Shown in pieces: positions 1 to 11,649 of a stretch of 64,000 bases of DNA (positions are counted from its first letter, which is position 1; every line of letters begins with the position of its first letter). The stretch covers positions 1,382,001-1,446,000 of the forward strand of contig JAGFBZ010000817.1 in NCBI GenBank assembly GCA_018398805.1. The letters are read 5' to 3'. This stretch comes from Hirundichthys speculiger (Eukaryota; Chordata; Actinopteri; Beloniformes; Exocoetidae). The notes under the pieces were generated by a model, which was not told the DNA's origin, made no database searches, and was given only the letters and a program-made list of their open reading frames with translations. The position numbers and the translations under genes are program-made.

Positions 1-720
1 CAGACAGGAAGGAGGTGGAGGGAGCCCCAGCATCTCCTAATGTGATTAGAGAGAATGATGGAGCAGCAGCAAGATCAATGACTGAGGTCTAAGATGAGAC
101 AACTGCGATGTGACAGGGAAGCTGTGGGTCAAAGGGCCCATAAAACATCTTTAGAGGTGGAGAGACGTGGCTGAAATCACCAGTAATGGCCAGGAACGAG
201 TTGGGTTGTTGCATCTGTAGCTTAGCAACAGCACAGCTGATGACGTTACCTGCAGGGTTGGCTTCAGCTCATGGTGGGATGTAAACTGTCGCTACAAAAA
301 CACTGGTGAACTATCTCAGTAATTAATAAGGAGAGAAACTCACAGTTAACAGTTCAACAGAGCAGAAACGTTCTTTCACTTTAGCATGTCCCAGATTACA
401 CCATCTGTTGTTGATAAGCCCTGCAATTCCACCACCCTTGATTTTTCCTCTCCTCTTCATATCTCTGTAGGCCTGTATTCTCTGAAATCCAGGGAGAGAC
501 ACGCTCGAGTTGGAAATAAGCTCTCTGCAGCCACATCACAGTAAAATACATTAAACTACATTGCCCAAATTCCAAATCTGACCCTGTCAGCACTTCAAGC
601 TCATGCACCTTATTAGAAAGAGAACTCACATTCCCTGTTATTATAGAGGGAAGCACTGGTTCAAACTTTGTCTTCACTCTCTCCCCTTTGTTACTGATCT
701 GCATCCACAGCACCTCCTCT
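1..720 (-). mobile_element. CR1/L2/Rex1-like LINE fragment, endonuclease part
   Basis: Read on the minus strand, 396-713 encodes a peptide with 'LPSIITGNVSSLSNKVHEL', which resembles the start of the apurinic endonuclease domain of fish non-LTR retrotransposons (LPSIxxGNxxSLxNKxxEL). Frames downstream of it (below about 240) keep a GDFN-like patch. Stops and frame changes break the reading frame, so it is dead. About 60 bp at 64-140 nearly match 27000-27063 in the LINE at 26.1-27.6 kb, which supports the same family. The window edge cuts the element. Clade assignment is from memory; LINE identity is fairly sure. Confidence 0.7.
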
Positions 721-929
721 TTAACTCACCAGAGATTTACGGTTTCAGTCTGAGTATAACTCAGTTTCTTAGTTAGATCAACTGCTCCCACTTGTAAACA
801 AATCTCTCGTTGTTGTGGTTACTCATCATAACAGGTGGTAAAAAATTTTAAAAAAGTAACCAAGTAAATAAAATTTAATTAAACAAGTAGTAATATTGAT
901 TTATGACATTGTTTTGTTATATAGCTATA

Positions 930-1480
930 ATGTATTGCATACTGTCCACTTGCTTTCCTGGACTTGAGCATAAATGTCTGTGGATGGCCTTGACTATTGT
1001 ACAAGCTTACCTTAGGACTCCTATAGGAGGCACGTCGTTGTCTCCTCTATCATGTATTCTGATTGACTTTTTCTCTGATCATAGAGATAATGCAGTGGTC
1101 TGCAGCAGAGAGTTTTGTGATGTAGAGACATTTTTTTTTTATGTCAAACCATTTTCACTTAACCTCTTAGATGCTTTGTTGGACAAAGACACATCATTAA
1201 CTGTCTGCATTAGTCAAGTCTTTCCAGGCCTGTGCCTTGCTGGTCCCAGTTGCACCAGTAGCCTACTAACAGAGCAAAACATTTACACATTTACACCCCC
1301 TGATCCCTGGGTGATGGTCTATGCTAATTAATGAGCTGGGGGAGCACGCCCAATCTGCAATCAGCATTCATAAATGGAAACATTTTCTTATGAACAAATC
1401 TGACTTTGACACAGCATTTGTGAATCCAGAGAAGGTTTTAGTAAGGATGTAATTTATGTGCAAATCCACTTACAGATTTA
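930..1480. repeat. Diverged dispersed repeat, copy 1
   Basis: This stretch shares ordered blocks with 20575-21090: a GTCTGCAGCAG block, a TCAAACCATTTTC block followed by CACCTCTT, a pyrimidine-rich block before CTTGCTGG, and a block reading CAGCATT(T/C)(G/A)TGAATCCAGAG. The order and orientation are the same, with many substitutions and indels between. That indicates two old copies of one repeat. No coding capacity or terminal repeats are evident, so the class is unknown. The ORF at 903-1331 lies across it and is probably not a gene. Confidence 0.45.
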
Positions 1481-2460
1481 TAAAGATTTCATGAATGAAG
1501 CCTGCGAGTTACACCTCAAGTGAGCGTACATGTGTCTGGTTCCTCTTTCATTTCTCTTATCTGCTTTGTGTTCTATAACTATTCTTGGAAATTATTTTTC
1601 TATATTTACCATCTTTGCATCTACACTTATCAAACTCATCCCCAATCTTCTATATAACTTATGTTTTAACACACCTGAGTTAACTATGGCTGTTCATCAC
1701 ATTATTCTTCTTTTTTTAGTACCAATCACTCACATGAGATGATTAAAAACCCAGAGGGAACAGTGTGCTGCTGTCACTCCACCATCACTAACCTGAATCT
1801 GTCTTGCTAGCTTTTGCTTTCCAGTACTTCTTGTCATTTACAGTATTTGAGTTTAAGGGAGCATCCTGGATCTGATGGCCAACTGTTTCTGATTTTCCTT
1901 CTCATTTGTTTTTGCCAAAGCCCCCATCCATCTCTGTAGGTATTCCAATAAGGAACCGTCTGCTCTAATCAGTTAAAGATACAGACCAAGTCTATTTTTA
2001 ACAATTTCCACATGGCAGATTGAACCAACGTGAAGTCAAGACAAGAATAGCAGAGAATCTGGTTGATTTTCAAAATAAAATGCCACAAAGGGATTGGTAC
2101 ATTACTTATATGTTAACTTTGCCACTCGGTCACCCCCAACTCTTGGAGTGCAGATCACATTGTTCATGGTTCTGATCATGACTGCAAGCAATCTCCTGTA
2201 CTTTTTTGTTATAGCGCTTTTGGTGATGCCAGAGAATCAAAACAATCCTCTCCAATTACAGACATATTTCCTTTTTTGAACTGAAGTACCTGGCAAGAAT
2301 AGAAAATATGAGCAAATGACGCCTAGACGACAGCCTATCTGTATTGGCTTGCGGTACATCAGCGTATTTCACAGCACAGGATCTTCTTCCTGTATTTAAA
2401 TTTCTGTTCCTGAAGCCGGCTCATCTGACCAATAAGCAGCATTATCTCGTCTCCTAATTA

Positions 2461-2668
2461 TCTCTCAATCCTGGTCTCAAGTACCACCGTCCTGCATGTT
2501 TTAGATGTTTCTCTGCTCCAGTACAGTTTTAGATGTTTCTCTGCTCCAGTACACATGGCTCTGACATCAAGGGTCACTGATAGACTTGTACAGACCTCGA
2601 TGCCAATGAATGAGGTGATCCATTCATTTGAATCATTTGGTTCTTGAGGACCAAGATTGAGAAGCACT
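2461..2668. mobile_element. hAT-like MITE with internal tandem duplication
   Basis: The ends form inverted repeats: CTCAATCCTGGTCTCAAG at the left, and a right end whose complement reads CTCAATCTTGGTCCTCAAG. This 'which-side-is-paid' layout with a CCTGCA(T/G)GTTTTAGATGT core is typical of short non-autonomous hAT elements common in fish, and the MITE at 8556-8780 has a related layout. A clear 8-bp target duplication was not found. Inside, 2498-2553 is a perfect two-copy 28-bp tandem repeat. Confidence 0.55.
2498..2553. repeat. Perfect 2 x 28-bp tandem duplication
   Basis: Bases 2498-2525 and 2526-2553 are identical. The unit starts GTTTTAGATG and ends TCCAGTACA. The absence of substitutions points to a recent duplication inside an older MITE. 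Confidence 0.9.
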
Positions 2669-3703
2669 TGTTTGAAGTGATTTAGGGATGCTTGGGGTTT
2701 TGTCTGCGTAAAAACAAATCTAAGCAAGCGAAAAAGTTTACAAACCCATCAAGTAACTCAGACAAAAGCAAACAAACCAACGTGAGACAAAAACCTTAGA
2801 AGTGTCTGAGCTTTGTGACGACTTTGTATAAAGTAGCACAGTTGAACCGCAAAGCCAGTTATTCCCTGAGAAAGCCAGATAAGTTCTGATATAACATGCC
2901 AGCAGGAGGAGATGCTAAGGAGTAAGCGTTCCTCCTTACAGCTGGGTCCTCCAAGTCCAATTAATTTCTTCTAGCCACATCCAGCAGGTTGAGTTGTGTC
3001 TGCTGCCACATGCCATTTTCACTTCTAAGCAGTGGAACAAACAATTAACTTCTTATTCTGCTTCAAGCAGCTTCTAATATTTTAAATCAATTAAGTGCAG
3101 CAGTGAGCTTCCAAAACACCTGCAGAGTCCTCTGGATGAGATCACTCTGAGGAAAACCATCATGGTTATTTGATTACATAATACATCAACTCTACTTTAA
3201 AGGTAAAATGCCCCTTTAACAGCAACAGTCGTAAAAGCCTCGTTGGTTTTCACAGCGCTGCCTTCAGTGACCATTTCCTGTGCTCTTTTACACGGTCAGA
3301 GAACACATCATTTATCAGGGCTTGTTAAAGCCTCTGCAGGCAATGTGTGCGCCTGCATGTGCTTGGGGAAAGAGGGTAGAGTGTGATGTAGCACCGGATG
3401 GAGTCATTTTTCAATTATGTAACCGTTACTACTAACAGCTAAAATTAAAAGAAGCCTTCAGTGAATGCACATGCTCTACTTTGGCTGTTATATGCACCTC
3501 TACATTTTTTCCTTCTATTTGATTATAAAATATTTATCGGTATCCATACCAATATTGACTGACAACACTATGATCAGATAAAAGATTCATTGAAATACAA
3601 CAGGCAAACGAAAAGCAGTGAAGTAAAACTGCTTCAATACTTCTTAGAAGTATTAAATGAGTCTTTACATGAGTGAAAGTACAGAGAGCTACCCTGAGAG
3701 TAG

Positions 3704-3973
3704 GGAAGTCAAGTTGCAAAGGTTTCAAATGCAAACAGGAGTCCAAGTTTCCAATCTTCAAAACTGCAGAAACAAATAAAAGCCTTGTTTTGCAAAGATG
3801 CCACAGACTACCTTCGTAGAATTTGGGATGTTGTAGCTACTTTTGCCAATTACACTCCCGCCAGAGCAGAAAGCCTTGAAGACTATTGTGATACTGCTGC
3901 CAACATTTTTCATGGTATTATCACTGCTGGTTGCCTAGAAGAAGAAATCCAACACCAGAGTGCTTTTACCTGA
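3704..3973 (+). other. Unrecognised ORF, possible exon or retrogene fragment
   Basis: An open frame runs from just after a TAG at 3701-3703 to a TGA at 3971-3973; the first ATG is at 3785. The C-terminal two thirds look protein-like, acidic and helical, containing 'DATDYLRRIWDVVATFANY' and 'DYCDTAANIFHGII', with ordinary codon use and no low-complexity sequence. I do not recognise the family. No convincing acceptor and donor pair brackets it, and no polyadenylation tail follows. It may be a diverged exon, an exon-derived relic or chance. Function unknown. Confidence 0.25.
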
Positions 3974-6900
3974 AGGAAACTGCTGTTGCTGTGGATTTCA
4001 TTTTATTTCATCCTTCAGTTCATTCCTCTCCAGCTCTATACATTTCTCTTTTCTCCACATGCTCTTTAGTTTTTCCAAGAGCTCTTCTGCATACTCTCAC
4101 TCAAACAGCGATGGGCATCCAAACAGAAGAGAGTCACCCTGAAGTATATTCCCATTGCATTTGTAAATAAATAATAGCACTTCATATATGTCAGAGGTTT
4201 TAATTACTCAAATAAATACTTAGAGCTCTAACTTCTCCTTTAGTAAATATCACATGGCATGCCCCATGCATAAATAGTACAAGAATCAAAATAAAATGCA
4301 CAACTGAGGACAATAAATGCCAAACAAAACATCTTACCAATCTTCCTTTTTCTGTAGTCTCATACACTGAATAACGTGACTGCAGCTATGTTGCCGTTTA
4401 ATTTCCACTTACCTTACATTGTTGGAATTTAGTGACATGTCAGGTTAAAAAGAGAGTGAGATGCATCAGTAAAGTTCATGGATGCATTTATTTGTTGGAT
4501 GCAATCTGCTCTGGTTCATCAATTCATTCCTGTACAACAAAATACCCTAATGACAGATATGGGGCCCCAGAGAATTATAAGCATGTGTAATTGCACCACC
4601 ACATCCATACAGCACTCAGTCTTAATTACTGTTACGCTGTCAAATCTTAATGTTAGAAACGTGACACATGACTGTTGGAGCCTTCAAAAGTTGATCAGAA
4701 AGTGATTATTCATGAAGCAGGGCAGCAACATCGGATAAGGATGACATAACAAGAGGCTAAGATTTTTCTGTGTTTAGGAGAGTAGATTTAGGTGCCTGAA
4801 GTAGACTACCAGCTCAAGACCTTTGACATGCACAACCCCAGCACGAGTTTATGGCCACCTAAATCTGAGAATGTTTTTTATTGGTTCAGATTTGCAATAT
4901 TACAGTCAGAGAGACAGATCAGACTAGAACAATCCAGCCTCACCATCCATCTCCACCCAACTCCACATTTTTTGCTGTATCACAGCACAAAGCCTCAACA
5001 CCAAGTTCAAATAAGGTACACTCTGCAGAAGAGGCGGTCGGTGTGACTCACTGCATATCTTAAAGAGGAGTAACATAAAAAGAGATGAAGATCAAAGCAT
5101 CAAAGCATGTCAAGGAGATTTGATTCTGACCTTCAGATAAGAAACCTTGACAGAGCCAACATGAGTATTGGTGATGTTTAATAACTACGGCTGAGGATAT
5201 TTAATATCCACATTTGCTTTAAGATAAAATTGAAGAAACAGTTTAATACTATGTCCAAAACAGTGCCTACATTACACGCACACCACATGTGTGCAGGTGG
5301 TTGAGGAAGCCTGACTGACATGCATGCTTTCAGTAGTCATCGTTGCCGACCTCTGAGCAGTTGTCGTTGGGGAAAGGGGTTAAGTAAACTACAGGGGAAA
5401 CCTTGGTTATTTCTACTGAATTTAGCCATTTTTACGTGATGGTGCCAATTTTCCTTAAGCATAAAATGCAAGTAAGCTCCTCCCACTGACTTTGTGAGAT
5501 ATTTACTCTAATGCAACATGCTGAAGATGCGATGGTGGGCTCCATCTCACCTCCCTGTCTTAATTTAACTGCAGCAGGTGAAGAAAAACCTTCCCAGCAG
5601 TAAATCAGAGCCCTGAGACTATAAACACCACCGGCTGCAATCAGTCTGCAGAGAGCTCACTGCTAACAGGTCAGAAGGGTAATTTACATTTGATCAGACA
5701 GATATACAAGTCTGCAGTTTGTGGTATGTGTGTCTGATGAATATTATCCTGACACACACACACACACACACACAAGTACCCTGCAGTAGATGAAGCAGCA
5801 ATCTGAAGTCAAAGCTTGGTGTTGTGAAAGTGGAAAAGACAGTTTTGAACCTTGTGGCAGAACACTGTTTTAAATGCATTGAAAAGAATGTTCAATTCCC
5901 CAAGTAGACATAGAGCAGAGCTTTGAATTATTTCATATACAGCTCCTGTTTTGATGAATATCAAACTCTCAATTACAGTCATGCCAAACCTTACAAATAG
6001 CTTCCATTTTACAGCAATACAGCTCTTTCATTTGATTATTTTCTTTGGAAGATGGAAAGCATACAGGTACTTCAGCTATACCATAAATCAAGTGTACAGC
6101 GCAGTATGCATAAAAACACTGAAATAGATGCAAACTGAAATGAAAATCTAAGAAGATACATTCAGTATATTATCTGGATTGCAGCGAGTTAGCCAAAATG
6201 AATAAATCAAGTTAATGGTGCAGCAAAGAAAGTCTGATTCTTTTTGGCAAAACAATGCTTGCAACATAGATTTAATCTCACAAATTCACATTAAACAGAT
6301 TAAGCTACGCTGGAAGCGTTCCCCTTGATTCGGATCTATTTTTCTATTACTTCTAATGCACAAATAGATGCTTTAAATGGATCATTTACATTGCTGAAGA
6401 CTGGGTACTTTCAGCATTTAAACCATTTATAATTGCATAAATAAATATTATCATTAATTAATAAGTTACTGCTTTAATTTATTGACATGACACTTGGATT
6501 ATAAACCTTTAAATAACATGAACAGGAAATCCCGAACTTGAATGTCATTTTATTTTATTTTTTTACATATCTGATTACTTCCCTCAGTGTGCTGTCTTTA
6601 TCTTCTAACCTCCCAGTGCACAGCCACATCACTGTGGTGCCAGCTTACCTCATGTGAATTTTCATAATGTCCAGTTATTGAACTTGACCTCATTTCTTTG
6701 CACCAATACTTCTTTCTCTTGCTGTGTGCATGTTGTTCAATGCACAACCAATTTATCCAACTCTCTTCTGCATTTGTGATGAGTCACAGGCCCATCCTGA
6801 GGCACCAGAGCCCAGGAGAAAGGGGAGGGAGATGTGATTTGAATTCAGCAGCCATCAGGAAGAAATGGAGGGAAAAGGCCAGTTTATTTTAAGATGCCTC

Positions 6901-8547
6901 TGTACCACAGGGGAGATTTGTCAGAAATCATTTAGAGACGCCCCGGTGAAACTTACAAATCAGAGATATGTGGATGAGAAATCCGTATATGTAAGATGAT
7001 GTGTACAAGTTTTTGGATGCAGAAATTGTTTTACAACCAAGGGGTGTTTCAAAGTGCTGATAATACAGAAGACCAGTTACTGAGGTTACTGGCAGCAAAA
7101 TTAACACACACAAAAAAATAAAATACTGAAACAACTTGGCTTTTTGTCGAAGGTAAATAAATGTTCACTAAGACTAATCAGATTTTCTGTAAACAAAATA
7201 TCATTCATGCATGTACTTTGATATGTACAAATATTTTTGAACAATGAAAGGCAAGATACATGCAAGGAAAAATCGAGTACCAGGCAGTGAATATCATTTG
7301 TACACAATCACATCTCATGACTTCACAAATTACCTGCTGCATTCACAAATCTGACACTATGCTCTTGGGAGCTGGCAGGGTTACTTCAACACAATGTAAC
7401 AGGTATTTGCTTATTCTACTCTGCTCTGCTGAGAAATTCCTGGAAAATGTTTTAAGCTGTGGCGCATGTGTCAAAACAGCATAGTCAACATGATTCCAAG
7501 ACCAGGAGGCTAACCAACTGTCCTTAAAGGGGACATATTGTATTGGCTACTTCTGTTATTTCTGGGTAAAAAGCCTGAGGCAGGAACTGTAGAGCTGCAC
7601 AGCCCAAAGGCCAGTTTCAGTCCAGCTGAACATTTACATACAGCTTCAGCTGCAATATCTGGGTACATTAGTCTGTCTATAAGAGCTTAGTTTGATTTCA
7701 GTTGGACTAAGATGTTTACATACATTTTAACGCCATGGTTTCTGGCAGACAAATGGAAAAATTAAGTTTTTTCCTAGTGCTATGTAGACTGGCACAATAC
7801 TGGCTTGCAACTTTCTGTTTTGAGTCAGCAGGTAGTGAAGCAGTGGCATAAGAGCTGGTGGACTGAGCTAGCCATCTAGCATTAGTATCATGTCAGCAAT
7901 ACAGTTATTTTACACTGAAAAATCCCACCATGCCTTTTTACTGTGCTGTTACTAAAAGATGAAGCCAAAAATGGGGGCGGTGGCAGGGGGTACCAGTACA
8001 AAGTACTCCCATGATTCAATGGCTTGCAGACCTTTAGCAGCAGTCCCTCAAAGATAGTTACCAACAATGACTTTCAGACTAGTATATATACACACTGTAT
8101 TTCCATCATATGCAGAGTCCATGGTATGCAGTTTTGAAAATGATATATTTTGAAAATGACTTAAAGTTAAAGTTTATCCTTCAAACTTCTCACCCAAATC
8201 ACCATTCTATATTTTGGGGTTAAAATGTAACAGTTTGTTTCTCAGTTAATGTTTATCATTTTTATGGGTGCATTTTAGCTAAAATAAATCTATTGTGAGA
8301 TTTGAGCCAAACAAGAATGCTCTACTCCCTACAGCCTTCCTTCCTTCTTTCCTTCCAGGCCACATTAGCTGCACGAGATTTGGGCTAGATGAGTCAGGAA
8401 AAGAAAAAAGAAAAAACAGGATTGAGGTGGCTTGAGCAAGCACCTGGCTCTTTGTGGGAGGCTGATGAGCAGTGGTTCATCTCCGGTGCTGCTACCTTCA
8501 TGTGAACCCTGTCTGAAATAGATACGACTGGCATCTACTACACTCTT
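3974..8547. other. No gene recognised
   Basis: AT-rich non-coding sequence. ORFs in all frames are short and compositionally random. The only distinct structure is a (CA)n microsatellite at 5752-5774 and short CCTT-rich sequence around 8335-8357. Confidence 0.6.
5752..5774. repeat. (AC)n microsatellite
   Basis: Uninterrupted AC dinucleotide repeat of 23 bases. Confidence 0.95.
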
Positions 8548-8555
8548 GTCTAAAC

Positions 8556-8780
8556 CATGGGTGTCCAAAGTCGGTCCACGAGGGCCACTGTCCTGCAGGT
8601 TTCAGATGTTTCCCTCCTTCTTCACAGCCTGATTCAAGTGGCTTTGTCATTAACAGACATGTGCTGACCTTGATGACAAGATAACAATGGCCATTAATTA
8701 GGATCAGGTGTGTTAAAGCAGGAAAACATGCAAAAACCTGCAGGACAGCGGCCCTCGACGACCGACTTTGGCCCCCCCTG
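8556..8780. mobile_element. Complete non-autonomous hAT element (MITE), 225 bp
   Basis: The element begins CATGGGTGTCCAAAGTCGG and ends with the near-complement (CCGACTTTGGCCCCCCCTG). The terminal inverted repeats extend to about 47 bp and include GAGGGCC and CTGTCCTGCAGGTTT. It is flanked by a perfect 8-bp direct repeat, GTCTAAAC, at 8548-8555 and 8781-8788. The 8-bp duplication and CA...TG ends are hallmarks of hAT transposition. There is no coding capacity. It would have been mobilised in trans by a hAT transposase. Confidence 0.9.
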
Positions 8781-8788
8781 GTCTAAAC

Positions 8789-10138
8789 CATCCGCTCGTC
8801 ATGAATATATCCCAAAGCTTCAAGTTCTCTTCAAATCTTCCAAAGCCTGTAAATTTTCGTCCATACTTAACCAGATTAGAGAGTGTTAGTGATGGAAGCC
8901 TAGGGAGCTTTTTCATTCAAGAAGATTGCACCTGTAGTCATCTTTTTGGTATTCAGATCAGTATTTTATTTCCATACTACTTTCCTCTGTGAATGCAGTC
9001 AGCCAGACACTCACGGTGTCAGCTTGATGATAAATGCATGCATTTACCCTATTTTCAGTTCATCTAGTTATGTTTAGCATTTTTAAGTTTAAGGGTCACT
9101 CTCACAACACTGCCCACTCAAACCTCAACATCTGCTATTTTTCTTTACCTTAAAAGGATTTAAAGTAACCAGACAGGATGCACATCCCATCAGAAGCTAA
9201 ATTTGTGTTCTCCTCCAGGGTTTCATTTAGATTCTACTCCATCTGAACCACTCTGATTTGGCTAACTTTAAACTAGTTTGCCACCTTTATTGTGCATTTC
9301 ATTGTTGGTCCTTCAGTTTTGGAAAATGCAGAGGAACAAACAATATTACTCATGTTTTAATGCTCACTGCTGGATGAGAATGAGCTCAGTGCACACATCA
9401 AAAAAGCAGAGGCCCTGAAACAATAAATTCAGCCACTCCACTTTCCATTGAACACAAAAATGCCATGGCAGTCCGAAAATTGAGTTAGATGCAGCGCCAG
9501 ACGTAGATGGCCATATGAGCTGCGTATCTGGCTCCTAACTGCTGGATGTTGAAGCCATGCTGTCTGTACCCTTTCCTTTTTTGGCCTCGTCCATTTATTT
9601 ATTCCTAATCCATCTTTATATAACATATGGAATAATCTGAGCCAGAGGGATAAAAGCCCAGAAAGAGAGAGAGTGCACAGCTACAGAAGTGGAGAATCTT
9701 TGAAGCAGTGGCAGTTGTTTCATTTTTACCCTCTTTTTCCATTCTCTGCAGAGTGAATACTATGCTTAACAAACAGTTGCACCCACCCAGAGCTGATCTG
9801 CTGCCCAGGTCTGCTAGCATGACATCATAATATAGCTCTAAAGATTAAATTAAAAAGGAAAAGATCGCCAATAACTGAAATATTAGTCTGTATTTTAAAC
9901 AAATAAGCACTTGTCCTCCAGCACCACTGATGTTTACAATAACCTCACAGTCTGCTGTTGCTGCTGAAGACTTTGTTTTACCCCAGCGGAGCAGTGTATA
10001 CCCTTGCAATGACATTGAGAACTGCTGCTGGTGTTTCAATGTGAGTGATGAAATAAAACATTAATTTGAATCCTCTTCAACGTTCACCCCAGGTGATCTC
10101 CTGGAGCACCAGCTGCACAACCAAGCTAGACTCTAAAG
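8789..10138. other. No gene recognised
   Basis: Non-coding sequence with only short random ORFs on both strands. No repeat family was recognised. Confidence 0.5.
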
Positions 10139-10382
10139 CAGTGGTCCCCAACCCCCGGACCCCGGACTGATATTAGGCCGTGGATCAATTGGTACCGGGC
10201 CGCACAAGAAAAAATGAGCAATTTAAGTTTTATTTATTATATGAATCTGAATGAGCTTTTATTTTGAAAAATGACCGGATTCTCTCAGTTACATCTCGGT
10301 CACTTGAGCGCCAAAATTTAACCCAGCTAGTAAAAGGAGTAAGAAACAGACATTTTTGGAAAGTTTTCTTGTGAAGGGGAAA

Positions 10383-10521
10383 ATGCACAGTGTAGAGAAA
10401 GAAGAACAGCCTACAACTTCCAAGAAAAAGAAAGCTTTTAACACACAATACCAGGAGTCCTATTTGAAATATGGATTTATCACGACAGGTGATTCACACG
10501 CAAACAAGCCCGCACTAAGTT
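10383..10521 (+). pseudogene. hAT transposase N-terminal remnant
   Basis: From the ATG at 10383 the frame is Lys/Glu-rich and then reads 'NTQYQESYLKYGFITTGDSH', the typical N-terminal motif of Charlie-type hAT transposases (QYxESYLxxGF). After about 46 codons the frame runs into a poly-T tract and the expected cysteine-rich finger is absent. A truncated, non-functional gene. Confidence 0.7.
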
Positions 10522-10539
10522 TTTTTTTTTAATTCATTA

Positions 10540-11460
10540 TTATTTATTTAATGGGTACAGAGGATGTTATCAGAGACTTTGATGTTATACTCATGTTATT
10601 GTAGTGAGGAGTGTCAGTGGTAGTGGGGGAGTGAGGAGGAGCAGCAGAGCTGAAGCAGACATGGTGATTACCTGAGTGGCAGCACCTGTGAGGGACTAGT
10701 GAGCAGAGGTATAAAAACGACTGGGGCACTTTGTGAGGTAAAGCTGGAGAGAGGAGCTTGGTAGCTGTTAAAGGGTTTATTGTCCAGCCAAGCAAACTGT
10801 CAGCGGTTATCAGGTTTGGTTTGGTTGGGAGGGTGCCGATCGCAGCTGGTCAGGGCTGTTGGCGATGAAGATAGCTAGAGGGGTGGCAGGGCCAGTCCAC
10901 CGTCTAGGCAGGGAAGTTGTCAGCGAACGGGGGCATCTAGAAGTACGCCCATCCCCTCTCCAGCCAAGAGAGGTCTCCGGCCGCCAGCGGAGACCTTGTT
11001 GCACTGGACCAGGATTTGACTGTGACGTTTCTGTTGCTGGACCAGCGCGAAAGCTCAGACCACAGGGGAGGGTCTCAATCGTGGGAAAAGTTTAAGTCCA
11101 CGTTTTAAAGTTTATTAATGGTGTGATTGAAATTTAGGTTTTAAACTGTGGGCAGTATTGGGTCCTGGAAGGGGGAGTAAGTACGGGGTCCAGATTTATA
11201 CGTAGGTGTGGTCCTACGCTTGCCGTAAAGGTGACACCCGGGGATGGATTGGTGTGTGTGTGAGTTCCTCCTGCAGTGCTCAGGCCTGACGTGAGTGTGT
11301 GTTAGGAACTTCATTTTGTAGTGCAGTGGTGGCGCAGTGCGTCTGGTGTGTGGTTTTGGCGTGTGGCTCCTTCTATCGCTGGGTGTACTTTAAATATAAC
11401 AAGTGGTAGCGCTGAGCCTACCTGATAAGTTTGACTCTGCTGGCTTCCCCACAGGTCTGA
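10540..11460 (+). mobile_element. GC-rich LTR-like insert with TATA box
   Basis: This block is much richer in G and C than its surroundings and lies inside the hAT relic. It contains a good TATA element (GGTATAAAAACG near 10710). A TGTCAGTGG start near 10608 and an ATATAACA end near 11401, followed by TGGTAGCGCTGAG, would fit an LTR running TG...CA with a primer-binding site just after it. No gag or pol was found and no target duplication was established, so a solo or truncated LTR is an inference. Captured host sequence is the alternative. Confidence 0.35.
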
Positions 11461-11649
11461 TGCTGGCTGCCTTATGAAATTTATTGAAAAATGATTGTTG
11501 TATCAAAGGCTACTGGGATCTGCTTCCTCATTTCATGCGGAAATGGACTATGTTATTGGCCTAATGGATTGAGGAAGCCCGCCCTCCCAGTCCCTGGTAA
11601 AATTGTCAAGCCTTGACCGGTCCGCAGTTACAAAAAGGTTGCTTTAAAG

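Larger units (their letters stand above)
10139..11641 (+). mobile_element. hAT (Charlie-like) transposon relic with replaced interior
   Basis: The left end, CAGTGGTCCCCAACCCCCGG, followed by a 'GGxCCGTGGATCAATTGGTACCGG'-type block (interrupted here), is the classic terminus of Charlie-like hAT elements. The right end keeps a CTGGTAAAATTGTC block and an ACCGGTCCG...CAAAAAGGTTG block, the matching 3' terminus, but has lost the last bases of the inverted repeat. Flanks CTCTAAAG (10131-10138) and CTTTAAAG (11642-11649) look like an 8-bp target duplication with one mismatch. Only the first codons of the transposase survive (10383-10521). Roughly 10540-11450 is unrelated GC-rich LTR-like sequence. 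Confidence 0.7.
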
